Part shown: positions 15,816 through 24,848 of the stretch, in pieces
Layout of the letters: every line of letters begins with the position of its first letter
How positions within the stretch are numbered: the first letter of the stretch is position 1
Assembly (NCBI RefSeq): GCF_042138895.1
Contig: NZ_JBHIKW010000002.1
Span: 248,001 to 312,000, forward strand
Direction: 5' to 3'
Length of the DNA stretch: 64,000 nt
DNA from: Cedecea selenatireducens
GTDB taxonomy: Bacteria; Pseudomonadota; Gammaproteobacteria; Enterobacterales; Enterobacteriaceae
Notes under the pieces: generated by a model
Databases searched by the model: none
Told to the model about the DNA's origin: nothing
What the model saw: only the letters and a program-made list of their open reading frames with translations
Made by a program: the position numbers and the translations under genes

Positions 15816-16781
15816 TCAGGCGTTGGCTTCAAGAACCTCGCGGATCCTGTCCTGATACTCGCGCAGCTTTTGCGGAGTCATCATGCGACGCTGATCGTCC
15901 ATCACCACGCCGCCGACTTCATCGGCGATGTGCTGCGCAGACTGCAGCATCAGCTTAAAGTTTTGCACTGCATCACCGTAGGACGGAACCTGCATAAAGA
16001 TGGTCACGCCTGGGGTGGCGAAATCAGCCATGTTCTCAGGGTCAAAAGAGCCTGGTTTGACCATGTTCGCAAGGCTAAACAGAACCGGGCCGCTGCCGTC
16101 CGGGCTAAGGTGGCGATGGAAGATATTCATCTCACCAAATTTGAATCCAGCCTGCTGAATGCTGTTTAACAACAGCTCGCCGTTGAGCATAGTCCCGGCG
16201 TGGGCGGCCACGTTCATCACGATCACCGTCTCTTTCTTCACCGGTGCAGGCTGAGGTGCCGGTTCGGCAACAACAGGTTCTGGCGTTGGCTCAGGTTCAG
16301 CGGTGAACGGCTGTGGCGCAGGCTGAACTGGCACAACAGGCTGTTCAGGCACAGGTGCAGCCGGAGCAGGTACCGGAGGCGCTACAGGGCGCACAGGTTC
16401 AACGTATTGAGGAACGGGTTCAACGTGGCGCGGAGCAACAGGCTCAGGCTGACGTGGCGGTGCAGCAGGACGAGGTTCTGCTGACGCGTACGGCGGCTCG
16501 TAGTTGTGCTGAGGTGCCTGAGGCTGACGCGGCGCACTTGCTTCGCGCGAGACGGACTCCGGCGCAGGGGCAGTACGACGCACTCGCACCTCACCGACGC
16601 CTTCCTCTTCTTCATCGTCCTCTTCTTCGTAATCGTCACGCTTCGACTTCATACGTTTCAATGGGCGATCGCGGAACACGGAAGAGCGTTCCTTACGACT
16701 GGTCCACAGACCGTGTACCAGTAAGGCTATTATGGCGATTGCGCCAACAATGATTAATATCAGACGCAAATCCTGCATCAT
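15816..16781 (-). CDS. zipA: ZipA, FtsZ-anchoring cell division protein
   Basis: Tethers FtsZ to the inner membrane at the division site. The 321 residues have the family layout: an N-terminal membrane anchor (about 5-24), a charged basic/acidic segment (Lys-Arg-Met-Lys-Ser-Lys-Arg then an Asp/Glu run, about 38-65), a long Pro/Gln/Val/Ala-rich linker, and a globular FtsZ-binding domain (about 188-321) with Val-Ala-Ala-His and His-Arg-His-Leu-Ser-Pro-Asp-Gly. An upstream in-frame start at 16832 would add 17 residues before the anchor; the Met-Met-Gln-Asp-Leu start at 16781 has an SD (agag) and matches E. coli. The linker length varies among relatives. Confidence 0.96.
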   Translation of the reverse strand: MMQDLRLILIIVGAIAIIALLVHGLWTSRKERSSVFRDRPLKRMKSKRDDYEEEDDEEEEGVGEVRVRRTAPAPESVSREASAPRQPQAPQHNYEPPYASAEPRPAAPPRQPEPVAPRHVEPVPQYVEPVRPVAPPVPAPAAPVPEQPVVPVQPAPQPFTAEPEPTPEPVVAEPAPQPAPVKKETVIVMNVAAHAGTMLNGELLLNSIQQAGFKFGEMNIFHRHLSPDGSGPVLFSLANMVKPGSFDPENMADFATPGVTIFMQVPSYGDAVQNFKLMLQSAQHIADEVGGVVMDDQRRMMTPQKLREYQDRIREVLEANA

Positions 16782-17013
16782 TATATTCTCTGTTGTTCTA
16801 ACACCTTGCCACCGCGGCAAACATTTACTCACTAAGAGTATTTGCCCATCTGCCCAAGTGCAAGTGCGAGCACGGTTTTCTCACCATAAAGATAGCTCAA
16901 AGGCACCTTTTCGCTGTTTTTTCGAACAATTCCTGGTGAGTTTTTCTGAATGCAGTCAGTTATGATAGCCACGCAGCTAACTGCATCGACCTTATAAGGA
17001 GTCTGCACAGATT

Positions 17014-17775
17014 ATGGTTTCATCTTCCGGAGCCGCGCCGCGCAGTGGCGTTTATTATTTTTCCCAGGGCTGGAAACTGGTCCGCGAACCCGGCATCAAG
17101 CGCTTCGTGCTGCTGCCGCTGCTGGTCAATATTATTTTGATGGGCGGCGCTTTCTGGTGGCTATTTACCCGGCTTGATGTCTGGATCCCAGCCATGATGA
17201 GCCACGTGCCGGACTGGCTGCAGTGGTTAAGCTACTTGCTTTGGCCGCTGGTAACGCTCTCCGTGCTGCTGGTATTTGGTTACTTCTTTTCGACTATCGC
17301 AAACATCATCGCCGCCCCGTTTAGCGGGTTGCTGGCGGAGCAGCTTGAAGCCAGACTTACGGGCGCAACGCCGCCGGATACGGGCGTGCTGGGCATCATG
17401 AAGGATCTGCCGCGCATCATGAAGCGTGAATGGCAAAAGCTGGCGTGGTATTTGCCGCGCGCGATAGTCCTGCTGCTGCTCTACTTTATCCCAGGTATCG
17501 GCCAGACCGTCGCCCCGGTGCTGTGGTTCCTGTTCAGCGCCTGGATGCTGGTCATCCAGTATTGCGATTACCCGTTCGATAACCACAAGGTACCGTTTAA
17601 GCAAATGCGGGTGGCGCTTCGCGAGAAAAAGGTCGTCAACATGCAGTTTGGCGCGCTGGTAAGCCTGTTCACCCTGATCCCTGTCCTGAATCTTTTTATC
17701 ATGCCGGTTGCCGTATGCGGCGCGACGGCAATGTGGGTGGACTGCTACCGGGCAAAACACGCCATGTGGAAATAA
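17014..17775 (+). CDS. cysZ: CysZ, sulfate transport protein
   Basis: An inner-membrane sulfate importer or channel supporting cysteine biosynthesis. It is 253 residues, identical in length to E. coli, with four main hydrophobic helices and re-entrant segments, the Gly-Trp-Lys-Leu-Val N-terminal segment, the Pro-Gly-Ile-Gly-Gln-Thr-Val-Ala-Pro motif (about 160-170), and the terminal Met-Trp-Val-Asp-Cys-Tyr. An SD (aaggag) lies 13 bases before the ATG. It is divergent from zipA and lies upstream of cysK, which has its own promoter region. Confidence 0.96.
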   Translation: MVSSSGAAPRSGVYYFSQGWKLVREPGIKRFVLLPLLVNIILMGGAFWWLFTRLDVWIPAMMSHVPDWLQWLSYLLWPLVTLSVLLVFGYFFSTIANIIAAPFSGLLAEQLEARLTGATPPDTGVLGIMKDLPRIMKREWQKLAWYLPRAIVLLLLYFIPGIGQTVAPVLWFLFSAWMLVIQYCDYPFDNHKVPFKQMRVALREKKVVNMQFGALVSLFTLIPVLNLFIMPVAVCGATAMWVDCYRAKHAMWK

Positions 17776-17807
17776 CCACCCTCCGGAAGGGGAAGCCGCT
17801 TATGCCA

Positions 17808-17880
17808 TTGCTTATTCCATGTTGCATTGGCTTATTCCCCTTCCACCTATAGATATGCTATTTCCTTACTTCCGCATATT
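17808..17880 (+). promoter_or_regulatory. cysK promoter region with CysB-like repeats
   Basis: GCTTATTCC occurs twice, at 17810 and 17830, a 20-bp (two helical turns) spacing, followed by TTCCTTACTTCCGC. CysB activation sites contain TTATTCC-type half-sites, so these are candidate CysB contacts; the exact promoter hexamers are not obvious. Confidence 0.5.
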
Positions 17881-17936
17881 TCCTGAGCGGGTATGCTGGA
17901 CCGGTATCCCAAAATTCAGACAGTTAAGGACGAGCC

Positions 17937-18908
17937 ATGAGCAAAATTTATGAAGACAACTCCCTGACAATCGGCCACACGCCGCTGGTTCGCCTGAACC
18001 GTATCGGCAACGGACGCATTCTGGCTAAGGTGGAGTCCCGTAACCCAAGCTTTAGCGTTAAATGCCGTATTGGCGCCAACATGATTTGGGATGCCGAAAA
18101 ACGCGGCGTGCTGAAACCAGGCGTGGAGTTAGTTGAACCGACCAGTGGCAACACCGGTATCGCTCTGGCCTACGTCGCGGCAGCGCGTGGTTATAAACTG
18201 ACGCTAACCATGCCGGAAACCATGAGCATTGAGCGCCGCAAGTTGCTCAAAGCCCTGGGCGCAAACCTGGTGCTGACGGAAGGCGCGAAAGGCATGAAGG
18301 GCGCTATCCAGAAGGCCGAGGAAATCGTGGCCAGCGATCCGGCTAAATACCTGCTGCTGCAGCAGTTCAGCAACCCGGCTAACCCAGAAATTCATGAAAA
18401 AACCACCGGCCCGGAAATCTGGGAAGATACCGATGGTGAAGTGGACGTGTTTATTGCAGGTGTAGGTACCGGCGGTACGCTGACCGGCGTCAGCCGCTAC
18501 ATCAAAAACACCAAAGGCAAAACCTCGCTGATTAGCGTGGCGGTAGAGCCAACGGATTCTCCGGTGATTACTCAGGCGCTGGCCGGTGAAGAGCTGAAGC
18601 CGGGCCCACATAAAATACAGGGTATCGGCGCGGGTTTTATCCCCGGTAACCTGGACCTTAAGCTTATCGATAAAGTCGTTACCATCAGCAATGACGATGC
18701 TATTTCTACCGCTCGCCGCCTGATGGACGAAGAAGGTATTCTGGCCGGTATTTCTTCCGGCGCCGCCGTTGCCGCTGCGCTGAAACTTCAGGAAGACGAA
18801 GCCTTTACCAACAAGAATATTGTGGTTATCCTTCCGTCCTCCGGGGAGCGCTATTTGAGTACTGCTTTGTTTGCCGATCTGTTCACTGAGAAAGAACTGC
18901 AACAGTAA
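17937..18908 (+). CDS. cysK: CysK, O-acetylserine sulfhydrylase A
   Basis: A PLP enzyme joining sulfide with O-acetylserine to make cysteine. It is 323 residues, as in E. coli. The PLP lysine is Lys42 (Ser-Val-Lys-Cys-Arg), the phosphate loop is Gly-Thr-Gly-Gly-Thr (about 177-181), and the substrate loop is Thr-Ser-Gly-Asn-Thr-Gly (about 69-74). The C-terminus that shapes the CysE-binding site is intact. Monocistronic with its own terminator; expected to be activated by CysB with N-acetylserine. Confidence 0.98.
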   Translation: MSKIYEDNSLTIGHTPLVRLNRIGNGRILAKVESRNPSFSVKCRIGANMIWDAEKRGVLKPGVELVEPTSGNTGIALAYVAAARGYKLTLTMPETMSIERRKLLKALGANLVLTEGAKGMKGAIQKAEEIVASDPAKYLLLQQFSNPANPEIHEKTTGPEIWEDTDGEVDVFIAGVGTGGTLTGVSRYIKNTKGKTSLISVAVEPTDSPVITQALAGEELKPGPHKIQGIGAGFIPGNLDLKLIDKVVTISNDDAISTARRLMDEEGILAGISSGAAVAAALKLQEDEAFTNKNIVVILPSSGERYLSTALFADLFTEKELQQ

Positions 18909-18931
18909 TGCCAGTATTTGATATATGCTTA

Positions 18932-18959
18932 AAAAAGCACCCGCGAGGGTGCTTTTTTG
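18932..18959 (+). terminator. cysK terminator
   Basis: AAAAAAGCACCC-GCGA-GGGTGCTTTTTT: an almost symmetrical stem with A and T tracts. Confidence 0.9.
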
Positions 18960-19026
18960 TGGCATACATCAAACTTTCACCCTCATCGGCATTGCGCTTA
19001 CCCCCGCAGGTCTGGTATTTAACCAG

Positions 19027-19280
19027 CAATTATTTTGATGCGCGAAATTAATCAAGCTGTGAGTCAGGTCTGCTGAATCGATTTAACGATTTGGTGCATA
19101 TTCGCTTTTCACGGCATAATGGTTATGAATCGGCGAAACGCTATTGGCGTCTTTATTCGCGATTCCTATGCATCCAGTGCTTCGTTTCAACAACGGTGGC
19201 GCTAACGATACAGGCTAAAGTTTGGCCGCCAGGCTAGACTTTAGTTCCACAACACTAAACCTATAAGTTGGGGAAATACA
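19027..19280 (+). promoter_or_regulatory. ptsHI-crr promoter region (P0/P1, Cra-type site)
   Basis: This 370-bp gap before ptsH closely follows the E. coli ptsH leader: ATTATTTTGATGCGCGAAAT at 19029, TGCTGAATCGATTTAAC at 19071-19087 (the Cra/FruR site that lies in P0 in E. coli), a GGCATAATGGTTATG -10 region near 19112, and the P1 -10 TAGACT at 19235-19240. The leader then runs through ACACTAAACCTATAAGTTGG to the SD (ggggaa). The promoter names rest on this similarity; hexamers of P1 other than the -10 are not clear. Confidence 0.75.
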
Positions 19281-19538
19281 ATGTTCCAGCAAGAAGTAAC
19301 TATTACCGCTCCGAACGGTCTGCATACCCGCCCTGCTGCTCAGTTTGTTAAAGAAGCTAAAGGCTTCACTTCCGAAATCACCGTGACTTCTAACGGCAAA
19401 AGCGCTAGCGCTAAAAGCCTGTTCAAGCTGCAAACTCTGGGCCTGACTCAGGGTACCGTAGTGACCCTCTCCGCCGAAGGCGAAGATGAGCAGAAAGCCG
19501 TTGAACATTTAGTAAAACTGATGGCTGAACTCGAGTAA
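19281..19538 (+). CDS. ptsH: HPr, phosphocarrier protein of the PTS
   Basis: Passes phosphate from Enzyme I to sugar-specific Enzymes IIA. It is 85 residues. The phosphorylated His15 lies in Asn-Gly-Leu-His-Thr-Arg-Pro-Ala, and Ser46 lies in Lys-Ser-Ala-Ser-Ala-Lys-Ser-Leu-Phe. First gene of ptsH-ptsI-crr, with 44 bp to ptsI. Confidence 0.98.
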   Translation: MFQQEVTITAPNGLHTRPAAQFVKEAKGFTSEITVTSNGKSASAKSLFKLQTLGLTQGTVVTLSAEGEDEQKAVEHLVKLMAELE

Positions 19539-19582
19539 GTTCTGGGTTCTTCGTAAATATCAGTCACAAGTAAGGTAGGGTT

Positions 19583-21310
19583 ATGATTTCAGGCATTTTA
19601 GCATCCCCGGGTATCGCTTTCGGCAAAGCACTTTTGCTGAAGGAAGATGAAATTGTCATCGACCGGAAGAAGATTTCTGCCGACAAAGTTGAGCAGGAAG
19701 TTGAACGTTTCATTAGCGGGCGCGCCAAAGCATCCGAGCAGTTAGAAGCGATCAAAATTAAAGCTGGCGAGACCTTCGGTGAAGAAAAGGAAGCTATCTT
19801 CGAAGGCCACATTATGTTGCTGGAAGACGAAGAGCTCGAGCAGGAAATCATAGCCCTTATCAAAGACAAGCTGGTCACGGCGGACGCTGCTGCGTACGAA
19901 GTGATTGAAGGCCAGGCCACGGCTCTCGAAGAGCTGGATGACGAATACCTGAAAGAGCGCGCGGCCGACGTGCGTGACATCGGTAAGCGTCTGCTGCAGA
20001 ACATTCTCGGCCTGAACATTATCGATTTAAGCGCCATTAAGGATGAAGTTATCCTGGTTGCTAAAGATCTGACGCCGTCTGAAACCGCACAGCTGAACCT
20101 GAAAAAGGTGCTGGGTTTCATCACCGACATCGGCGGACGTACCTCCCACACCTCTATCATGGCCCGCTCCCTTGAGCTGCCAGCGATTGTGGGCACCGGT
20201 AGCGTGACCTCCGACGTGAAAAACGACGACTATCTGATCCTCGATGCGGTTAACAACAAAGTTTACGTTAACCCGACCAACGAGCAGATCGAAGAGCTGC
20301 GCGCCGTTCAACAGCAGGTTGCCTCTGAAAAAGCAGAGCTGGCCAAGCTGAAGGACCTACCGGCTATCACCCTTGACGGCCATCAGGTCGAAGTGTGCGC
20401 CAACATTGGTACCGTGCGTGATATCGACGGTGCTGAGCGTAACGGCGCAGAAGGTGTAGGTCTGTATCGTACCGAATTCCTGTTCATGGACCGTGACTCA
20501 CTGCCGACCGAAGAAGAGCAGTTTGCCGCGTACAAAGCCGTGGCTGAAGCCTGTGGCTCTCAGGCGGTCATCGTCCGCACCATGGACATCGGCGGCGACA
20601 AAGAGCTGCCGTACATGAACTTCCCTAAAGAAGAAAACCCGTTCCTGGGCTGGCGTGCAATTCGTATCGCCATGGATCGCAAAGAGATCCTGCGTGACCA
20701 GGTTCGTGCCATTCTGCGCGCCTCTGCTTTCGGCAAACTGCGCATCATGTTCCCGATGATCATCTCCGTTGAAGAAGTGCGTGCGCTGAGAAAAGAGATT
20801 GAGATCTACAAACAGGAACTGCGTGACGAAGGGAAAGCGTTCGATGAATCTATCGAAATCGGCGTGATGGTTGAAACGCCTGCGGCAGCGACGATTGCTC
20901 GTCACCTGGCCAAAGAAGTTGACTTCTTCAGCATCGGCACCAACGATTTAACTCAGTACACCCTGGCAGTTGACCGTGGTAATGATATGATTTCACATCT
21001 TTACCAGCCAATGTCGCCGTCCGTACTGACTCTGATTAAGCAAGTTATTGATGCTTCTCATGCAGAAGGTAAATGGACCGGTATGTGTGGTGAGCTTGCG
21101 GGCGACGAACGTGCTACACTTCTGTTGCTTGGGATGGGCCTGGACGAATTCAGTATGAGCGCCATTTCTATCCCACGTATCAAGAAGATTATTCGTAACA
21201 CGAACTTCGAAGATGCGAAAGTGTTAGCAGAGCAGGCTCTTGCTCAACCGACAACGGACGAGTTAATGACGCTGGTTAACAAGTTCATTGAAGAAAAAAC
21301 AATCTGCTAA
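19583..21310 (+). CDS. ptsI: Enzyme I of the phosphotransferase system
   Basis: Autophosphorylates from phosphoenolpyruvate and phosphorylates HPr in the cytoplasm. It is 575 residues, as in E. coli. The active His189 lies in Gly-Gly-Arg-Thr-Ser-His-Thr-Ser. The C-terminal PEP-binding barrel carries Glu-Gly-Val-Gly-Leu-Tyr-Arg-Thr-Glu-Phe-Leu-Phe-Met and the catalytic Cys in Thr-Gly-Met-Cys-Gly-Glu-Leu-Ala-Gly (about residue 502). Spacing to crr is 43 bp. Confidence 0.98.
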   Translation: MISGILASPGIAFGKALLLKEDEIVIDRKKISADKVEQEVERFISGRAKASEQLEAIKIKAGETFGEEKEAIFEGHIMLLEDEELEQEIIALIKDKLVTADAAAYEVIEGQATALEELDDEYLKERAADVRDIGKRLLQNILGLNIIDLSAIKDEVILVAKDLTPSETAQLNLKKVLGFITDIGGRTSHTSIMARSLELPAIVGTGSVTSDVKNDDYLILDAVNNKVYVNPTNEQIEELRAVQQQVASEKAELAKLKDLPAITLDGHQVEVCANIGTVRDIDGAERNGAEGVGLYRTEFLFMDRDSLPTEEEQFAAYKAVAEACGSQAVIVRTMDIGGDKELPYMNFPKEENPFLGWRAIRIAMDRKEILRDQVRAILRASAFGKLRIMFPMIISVEEVRALRKEIEIYKQELRDEGKAFDESIEIGVMVETPAAATIARHLAKEVDFFSIGTNDLTQYTLAVDRGNDMISHLYQPMSPSVLTLIKQVIDASHAEGKWTGMCGELAGDERATLLLLGMGLDEFSMSAISIPRIKKIIRNTNFEDAKVLAEQALAQPTTDELMTLVNKFIEEKTIC

Positions 21311-21353
21311 TTCACGAGATGCTGCCCAAATTACTGCTTAGGAGAGAAGGCTA

Positions 21354-21857
21354 ATGGGGTTATTTAGTAAACTGTTCGGTGATAAAGGCAATAGCGACAC
21401 CGGAACCATTGAGATCGTTGCTCCACTGTCTGGCGAAATCGTTAACATTGAAGACGTGCCTGACGTCGTTTTTGCTGAAAAAATCGTTGGTGATGGTATT
21501 GCTATCAAACCAACCGGCAACAAAATGGTTGCACCGGTTGACGGCACCATCGGTAAAATCTTTGAAACCAACCATGCCTTCTCTATCGAATCCGATAGCG
21601 GCATTGAGCTGTTCGTTCACTTTGGTATCGACACCGTTGAGCTGAAAGGCGAAGGCTTCAAGCGCATCGCTGAAGAAGGCCAGCGCGTGAAGAAAGGCGA
21701 CGTGGTTATTGAGTTCGACCTGCCGCTGCTGGAAGAGAAAGCCAAGTCTACCCTGACGCCGGTTGTTATCTCCAACATGGACGAAATCAAAGAGCTGATC
21801 AAACTGACTGGTAGCGTAACCGTTGGCGAAACCCCGGTTATCCGCATCAAGAAGTAA
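21354..21857 (+). CDS. crr: Enzyme IIA-Glc, glucose-specific phosphocarrier
   Basis: Delivers phosphate from HPr to glucose permease and, unphosphorylated, inhibits non-PTS permeases while its phosphorylated form stimulates adenylate cyclase. It is 167 residues against 169 in E. coli; the two-residue difference is in the N-terminal amphipathic membrane-binding segment (MGLFSKLFGDKGNSDTG). The phosphorylated His89 is in Glu-Leu-Phe-Val-His-Phe-Gly-Ile-Asp, with the partner His at about 74. Last gene of the pts operon, with a terminator 14 bp downstream. Confidence 0.98.
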   Translation: MGLFSKLFGDKGNSDTGTIEIVAPLSGEIVNIEDVPDVVFAEKIVGDGIAIKPTGNKMVAPVDGTIGKIFETNHAFSIESDSGIELFVHFGIDTVELKGEGFKRIAEEGQRVKKGDVVIEFDLPLLEEKAKSTLTPVVISNMDEIKELIKLTGSVTVGETPVIRIKK

Positions 21858-21870
21858 GATTCAAGCAGAG

Positions 21871-21897
21871 AAAAGGCACCTCAGGGTGCCTTTTTTA
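21871..21897. terminator. bidirectional terminator between crr and pdxK
   Basis: AAAAGGCACC-TCAG-GGTGCCTTTTTT, with A and T tracts on the two sides, between converging genes. Confidence 0.88.
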
Positions 21898-21908
21898 TTG
21901 GCCGCCGT

Positions 21909-22760
21909 TTAGCGCGGAAGAATCAGCTCATCCGAGCGCTGAGCCTGGGTCCAGGCCATCACTTCAAACACCCTGTGCGCCGCCTCACCTGCCGCCACCG
22001 CAACCCGCTTCCCTTCCAGAATACGGCTGACCAGCTCGGCACAGAACAAATCCCCGGTTCCCTTCAGGTCGGTTACCACACGCTCATGGCTGGTCACATC
22101 TACCGCATCGGCGGTCACAGTCACCACGGAAATCGTATCAGCGCTATTCCCCGGCGCACTGGTAATCACCACCCAGCGCAGGGTGTCAGACAGCAGGCTT
22201 CTGGCAGCAATCACCGCCAGCTCCAGCGTGTCGCACGGCATCCCGGTCAGAATATGTAGCTCAAAAAGATTTGGCGTCAGCCCCTGGGCATGCGGCAACA
22301 GATCAGTGCGATAAGCTTCGGGAATACCCGGTTTGACATAAATACCGCTGTCCGTATCACCGATAACCGGATCGACGAGGATCAGCAAATCAGGATGGCT
22401 TGCGCGCCTTTCACGCAGCCAGTCCGCCAGCAGATGAATCTGTTCCGCACTGCCCATATAACCGGTCGTCACCGCTTTTAGCTCGCGTAAGGCGTCACGC
22501 TCTTCCAGCGCCCGCAGGTAACCGCGGAACCACTCTGCCGGGATCACGCCGCCGTAAAACGTATCGTAATGCGGCGTATTGCTGAACAACACAGTCGGCA
22601 CCGCCATCACCCGCCAGCCGTGCTGCTGAATCGCCGGTACCGCGATGCTGTTGCCGACGCTGCCGTAAACCACCTGAGACTGTACCGCGACAATATCGGT
22701 CTGCAGCGCCCTGCCCGAGTCGTGAAACAGTACCGACTGTATATCGTTATCCTGAGCCAT
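21909..22760 (-). CDS. pdxK: PdxK, pyridoxine/pyridoxal/pyridoxamine kinase
   Basis: Phosphorylates B6 vitamers with ATP in the salvage route to pyridoxal 5'-phosphate. The 283 residues equal E. coli PdxK when the ATG at 22760 is used; a longer frame to 22844 overlaps cysM and lacks family similarity. The ribokinase-like fold shows Gln-Ser-Gln-Val-Val-Tyr-Gly near the N-terminus and the anion-hole Asp-Leu-Lys-Gly-Thr-Gly-Asp-Leu-Phe-Cys (about 224-233), in which the final Asp is catalytic. It begins 19 bp after cysM, so the two are probably co-transcribed. In E. coli yfeK and yfeS lie between them and are missing here. Confidence 0.94.
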   Translation of the reverse strand: MAQDNDIQSVLFHDSGRALQTDIVAVQSQVVYGSVGNSIAVPAIQQHGWRVMAVPTVLFSNTPHYDTFYGGVIPAEWFRGYLRALEERDALRELKAVTTGYMGSAEQIHLLADWLRERRASHPDLLILVDPVIGDTDSGIYVKPGIPEAYRTDLLPHAQGLTPNLFELHILTGMPCDTLELAVIAARSLLSDTLRWVVITSAPGNSADTISVVTVTADAVDVTSHERVVTDLKGTGDLFCAELVSRILEGKRVAVAAGEAAHRVFEVMAWTQAQRSDELILPR

Positions 22761-22779
22761 CTTCCCTTCCTCCGGCGCG

Positions 22780-23691
22780 TCAGATACCCGCCCCCTGAAC
22801 GTAGCTTTCCTCGCCAAACACGCCGGTAGAGAGATAGCGGTCACCCCTGTCGCAGATAATCGCCACTACCACGGCTCCTGGATTTGCTTTCGCCACTCGT
22901 AACGCACCGGCCACTGCGCCACCGGAACTTACGCCGCAAAAAATCCCCTCTTCCATCGCCAGGCGGCGCATGGTCTGCTCGGCTTCCGTCTGCGCCATAT
23001 CGATGACTTCATCCACCAGCGTAGGGTTGAAAATCTTCGGCAGCCACTCTTCAGGCCAACGGCGAATGCCCGGAATACTGCTGCCCTCTTCCGGCTGCAG
23101 ACCGACGATTGTCACCGGCTTGCTTTGCTCGCGCATAAAGCGGCTGACGCCGGTAATCGTGCCCGTTGTGCCCATGCTGGAAACAAAGTGAGTTATACGC
23201 CCTTCGGTCTGACGCCAGATTTCCGGCCCGGTGGTGGCGTAATGCGCCAGCGGGTTATCCGGGTTATTAAACTGGTCGAGAATTTTTCCTTCGCCGCGAT
23301 CGGCCATCTGCTGGGCCAGCTCTCGCGCGCCTTCCATGCCCTGTGCCTTGCTGACCAGAATCAGCTCTGCGCCGTAGGCCTGCATCGCCGCCTTGCGTTC
23401 CATGCTCATGTTGTCCGGCATCAGCAGCTTCATGCGGTAACCTTTGAGCGCGGCGATCATCGCCAGCGCGATGCCGGTATTGCCGCTGGTCGCTTCAATG
23501 AGCGTGTCACCGGGCTTAATGTCCCCGCGCTTTTCCGCCTGAACAATCATCGACAGCGCCGCACGGTCTTTTACCGAGCCAGCGGGGTTGTTGCCCTCAA
23601 GCTTGACCCAGATTTCGCTGCCGTTGGTCAGCCCGCTGCGCTGCAGTCGAACCAGAGGAGTATTGCCAATTGTGCTTTCTAAAGTGATCAC
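22780..23691 (-). CDS. cysM: CysM, O-acetylserine sulfhydrylase B
   Basis: A PLP-dependent cysteine synthase that can also use thiosulfate to form S-sulfocysteine. Starting at GTG 23691 gives 303 residues, the E. coli length; the longer frame to 23727 adds 12 hydrophobic residues without support. The PLP lysine is in Gly-Ser-Val-Lys-Asp-Arg (about residue 41), the substrate loop is Thr-Ser-Gly-Asn-Thr-Gly, and the phosphate loop is Gly-Thr-Thr-Gly-Thr. It is 71 bp downstream of cysA and forms the usual cysPTWAM arrangement, here extended by pdxK. Confidence 0.96.
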   Translation of the reverse strand: MITLESTIGNTPLVRLQRSGLTNGSEIWVKLEGNNPAGSVKDRAALSMIVQAEKRGDIKPGDTLIEATSGNTGIALAMIAALKGYRMKLLMPDNMSMERKAAMQAYGAELILVSKAQGMEGARELAQQMADRGEGKILDQFNNPDNPLAHYATTGPEIWRQTEGRITHFVSSMGTTGTITGVSRFMREQSKPVTIVGLQPEEGSSIPGIRRWPEEWLPKIFNPTLVDEVIDMAQTEAEQTMRRLAMEEGIFCGVSSGGAVAGALRVAKANPGAVVVAIICDRGDRYLSTGVFGEESYVQGAGI

Positions 23692-23762
23692 TTGCCTGCC
23701 CGCAATAAAAGAAAAAAGCGGCCACATTGGGCCGCCTGTGCGTGTCCTGTCGGGGTAAATTA

Positions 23763-24848
23763 TCAGGCAGACTGCGCCAGGTCTACACCCTGAATACGGT
23801 TGACGCCTTCGTACAGGCGAGCGTTTTGTAATCCCACAAACAGGCGCTCGCCGCGCTGCGGGATTTGCTGCTCTTTCAGAACCACCGTCAGCGGTTCGTT
23901 ATACCAGCCAAGCGGCTGCACCACCAGCTGCATAAAGTGCCCGCGCGGGCTGACTTCCAGCACCTGCACCGGCAGCGGCGAATCAAGATTGGTACGGCGG
24001 CTTACGTCTACTTCCCAGGGGCGCAGGAACAGATCGACATCGCCCTGATAGGCCGGCGTGAAGCCCAGCGGCCAGCGGTGTGCACCCACGTGGAACTGGC
24101 TCCCGCGAATCACGCCCTTCAGGCGATTAACCTCGCCCAGGAACTCCAGCACAAAGCGGGTTGCCGGTTCACGCCAGACGGTTTCAGGGGTATCCACCTG
24201 CTCGATATTCCCCTGGCTCATCACCACCACGCGGTCAGCAACTTCCATCGCTTCTTCCTGGTCGTGGGTCACAAACACGCTGGTGAACTTTAATTCTTCA
24301 TGCAGCTCGCGCAGCCAGCGGCGCAGCTCTTTACGCACCTGAGCATCCAGCGCGCCAAACGGCTCGTCCAGCAGCAGAATCTGTGGCTCAACCGCCAGCG
24401 CTCGCGCCAGGGCCACGCGCTGCTTCTGCCCGCCGGAAAGCTGCGCCGGGTAGCGGTCAGCAAGATGGGCAAGCTGCACCATCTCCAATAGCCTGGTGAC
24501 CTTCTGCTTGATGCCAGCGGCGGAAGGACGCTCGCGACGAGGCAAAACGGTTAAACCAAAGGCAATGTTGTCGAAAACCGACATATGGCGGAACAACGCA
24601 TAATGCTGAAACACGAAGCCCACTTTACGGTCACGAGCGTGCATGCGGCTCACGTCGGTGCCGTTAAAGCTAATGCGGCCGCTGTTCTGATGCTCCAGCC
24701 CGGCAATAATACGCAGCAGCGTGGTTTTACCGGAGCCGGACGGCCCAAGCAGCGCCACCATCTGACCAGAAGGGATATCCAGCGAGATATCGTTCAGCAC
24801 CTGGGTGCGTCCAAAAGACTTCTTAATATTGGCAATATCAATGCTCAT
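23763..24848 (-). CDS. cysA: CysA, ATPase of the sulfate/thiosulfate ABC importer
   Basis: Cytoplasmic ATP-binding subunit. It is 361 residues. Walker A is Gly-Pro-Ser-Gly-Ser-Gly-Lys-Thr-Thr (about 35-43), the ABC signature is Leu-Ser-Gly-Gly-Gln-Lys-Gln-Arg, Walker B is Leu-Leu-Leu-Asp-Glu-Pro, and the switch His lies in Val-Phe-Val-Thr-His-Asp-Gln-Glu. A regulatory TOBE-like region follows from about 240. The start overlaps the end of cysW by 11 bp, indicating coupled translation. Confidence 0.97.
   Translation of the reverse strand: MSIDIANIKKSFGRTQVLNDISLDIPSGQMVALLGPSGSGKTTLLRIIAGLEHQNSGRISFNGTDVSRMHARDRKVGFVFQHYALFRHMSVFDNIAFGLTVLPRRERPSAAGIKQKVTRLLEMVQLAHLADRYPAQLSGGQKQRVALARALAVEPQILLLDEPFGALDAQVRKELRRWLRELHEELKFTSVFVTHDQEEAMEVADRVVVMSQGNIEQVDTPETVWREPATRFVLEFLGEVNRLKGVIRGSQFHVGAHRWPLGFTPAYQGDVDLFLRPWEVDVSRRTNLDSPLPVQVLEVSPRGHFMQLVVQPLGWYNEPLTVVLKEQQIPQRGERLFVGLQNARLYEGVNRIQGVDLAQSA

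Noticed and set aside
16782..16832. 17-residue extension of ZipA
   Set aside because: The N-terminal membrane anchor must begin near the start; the Met-Met-Gln-Asp-Leu start has an SD and matches the family.
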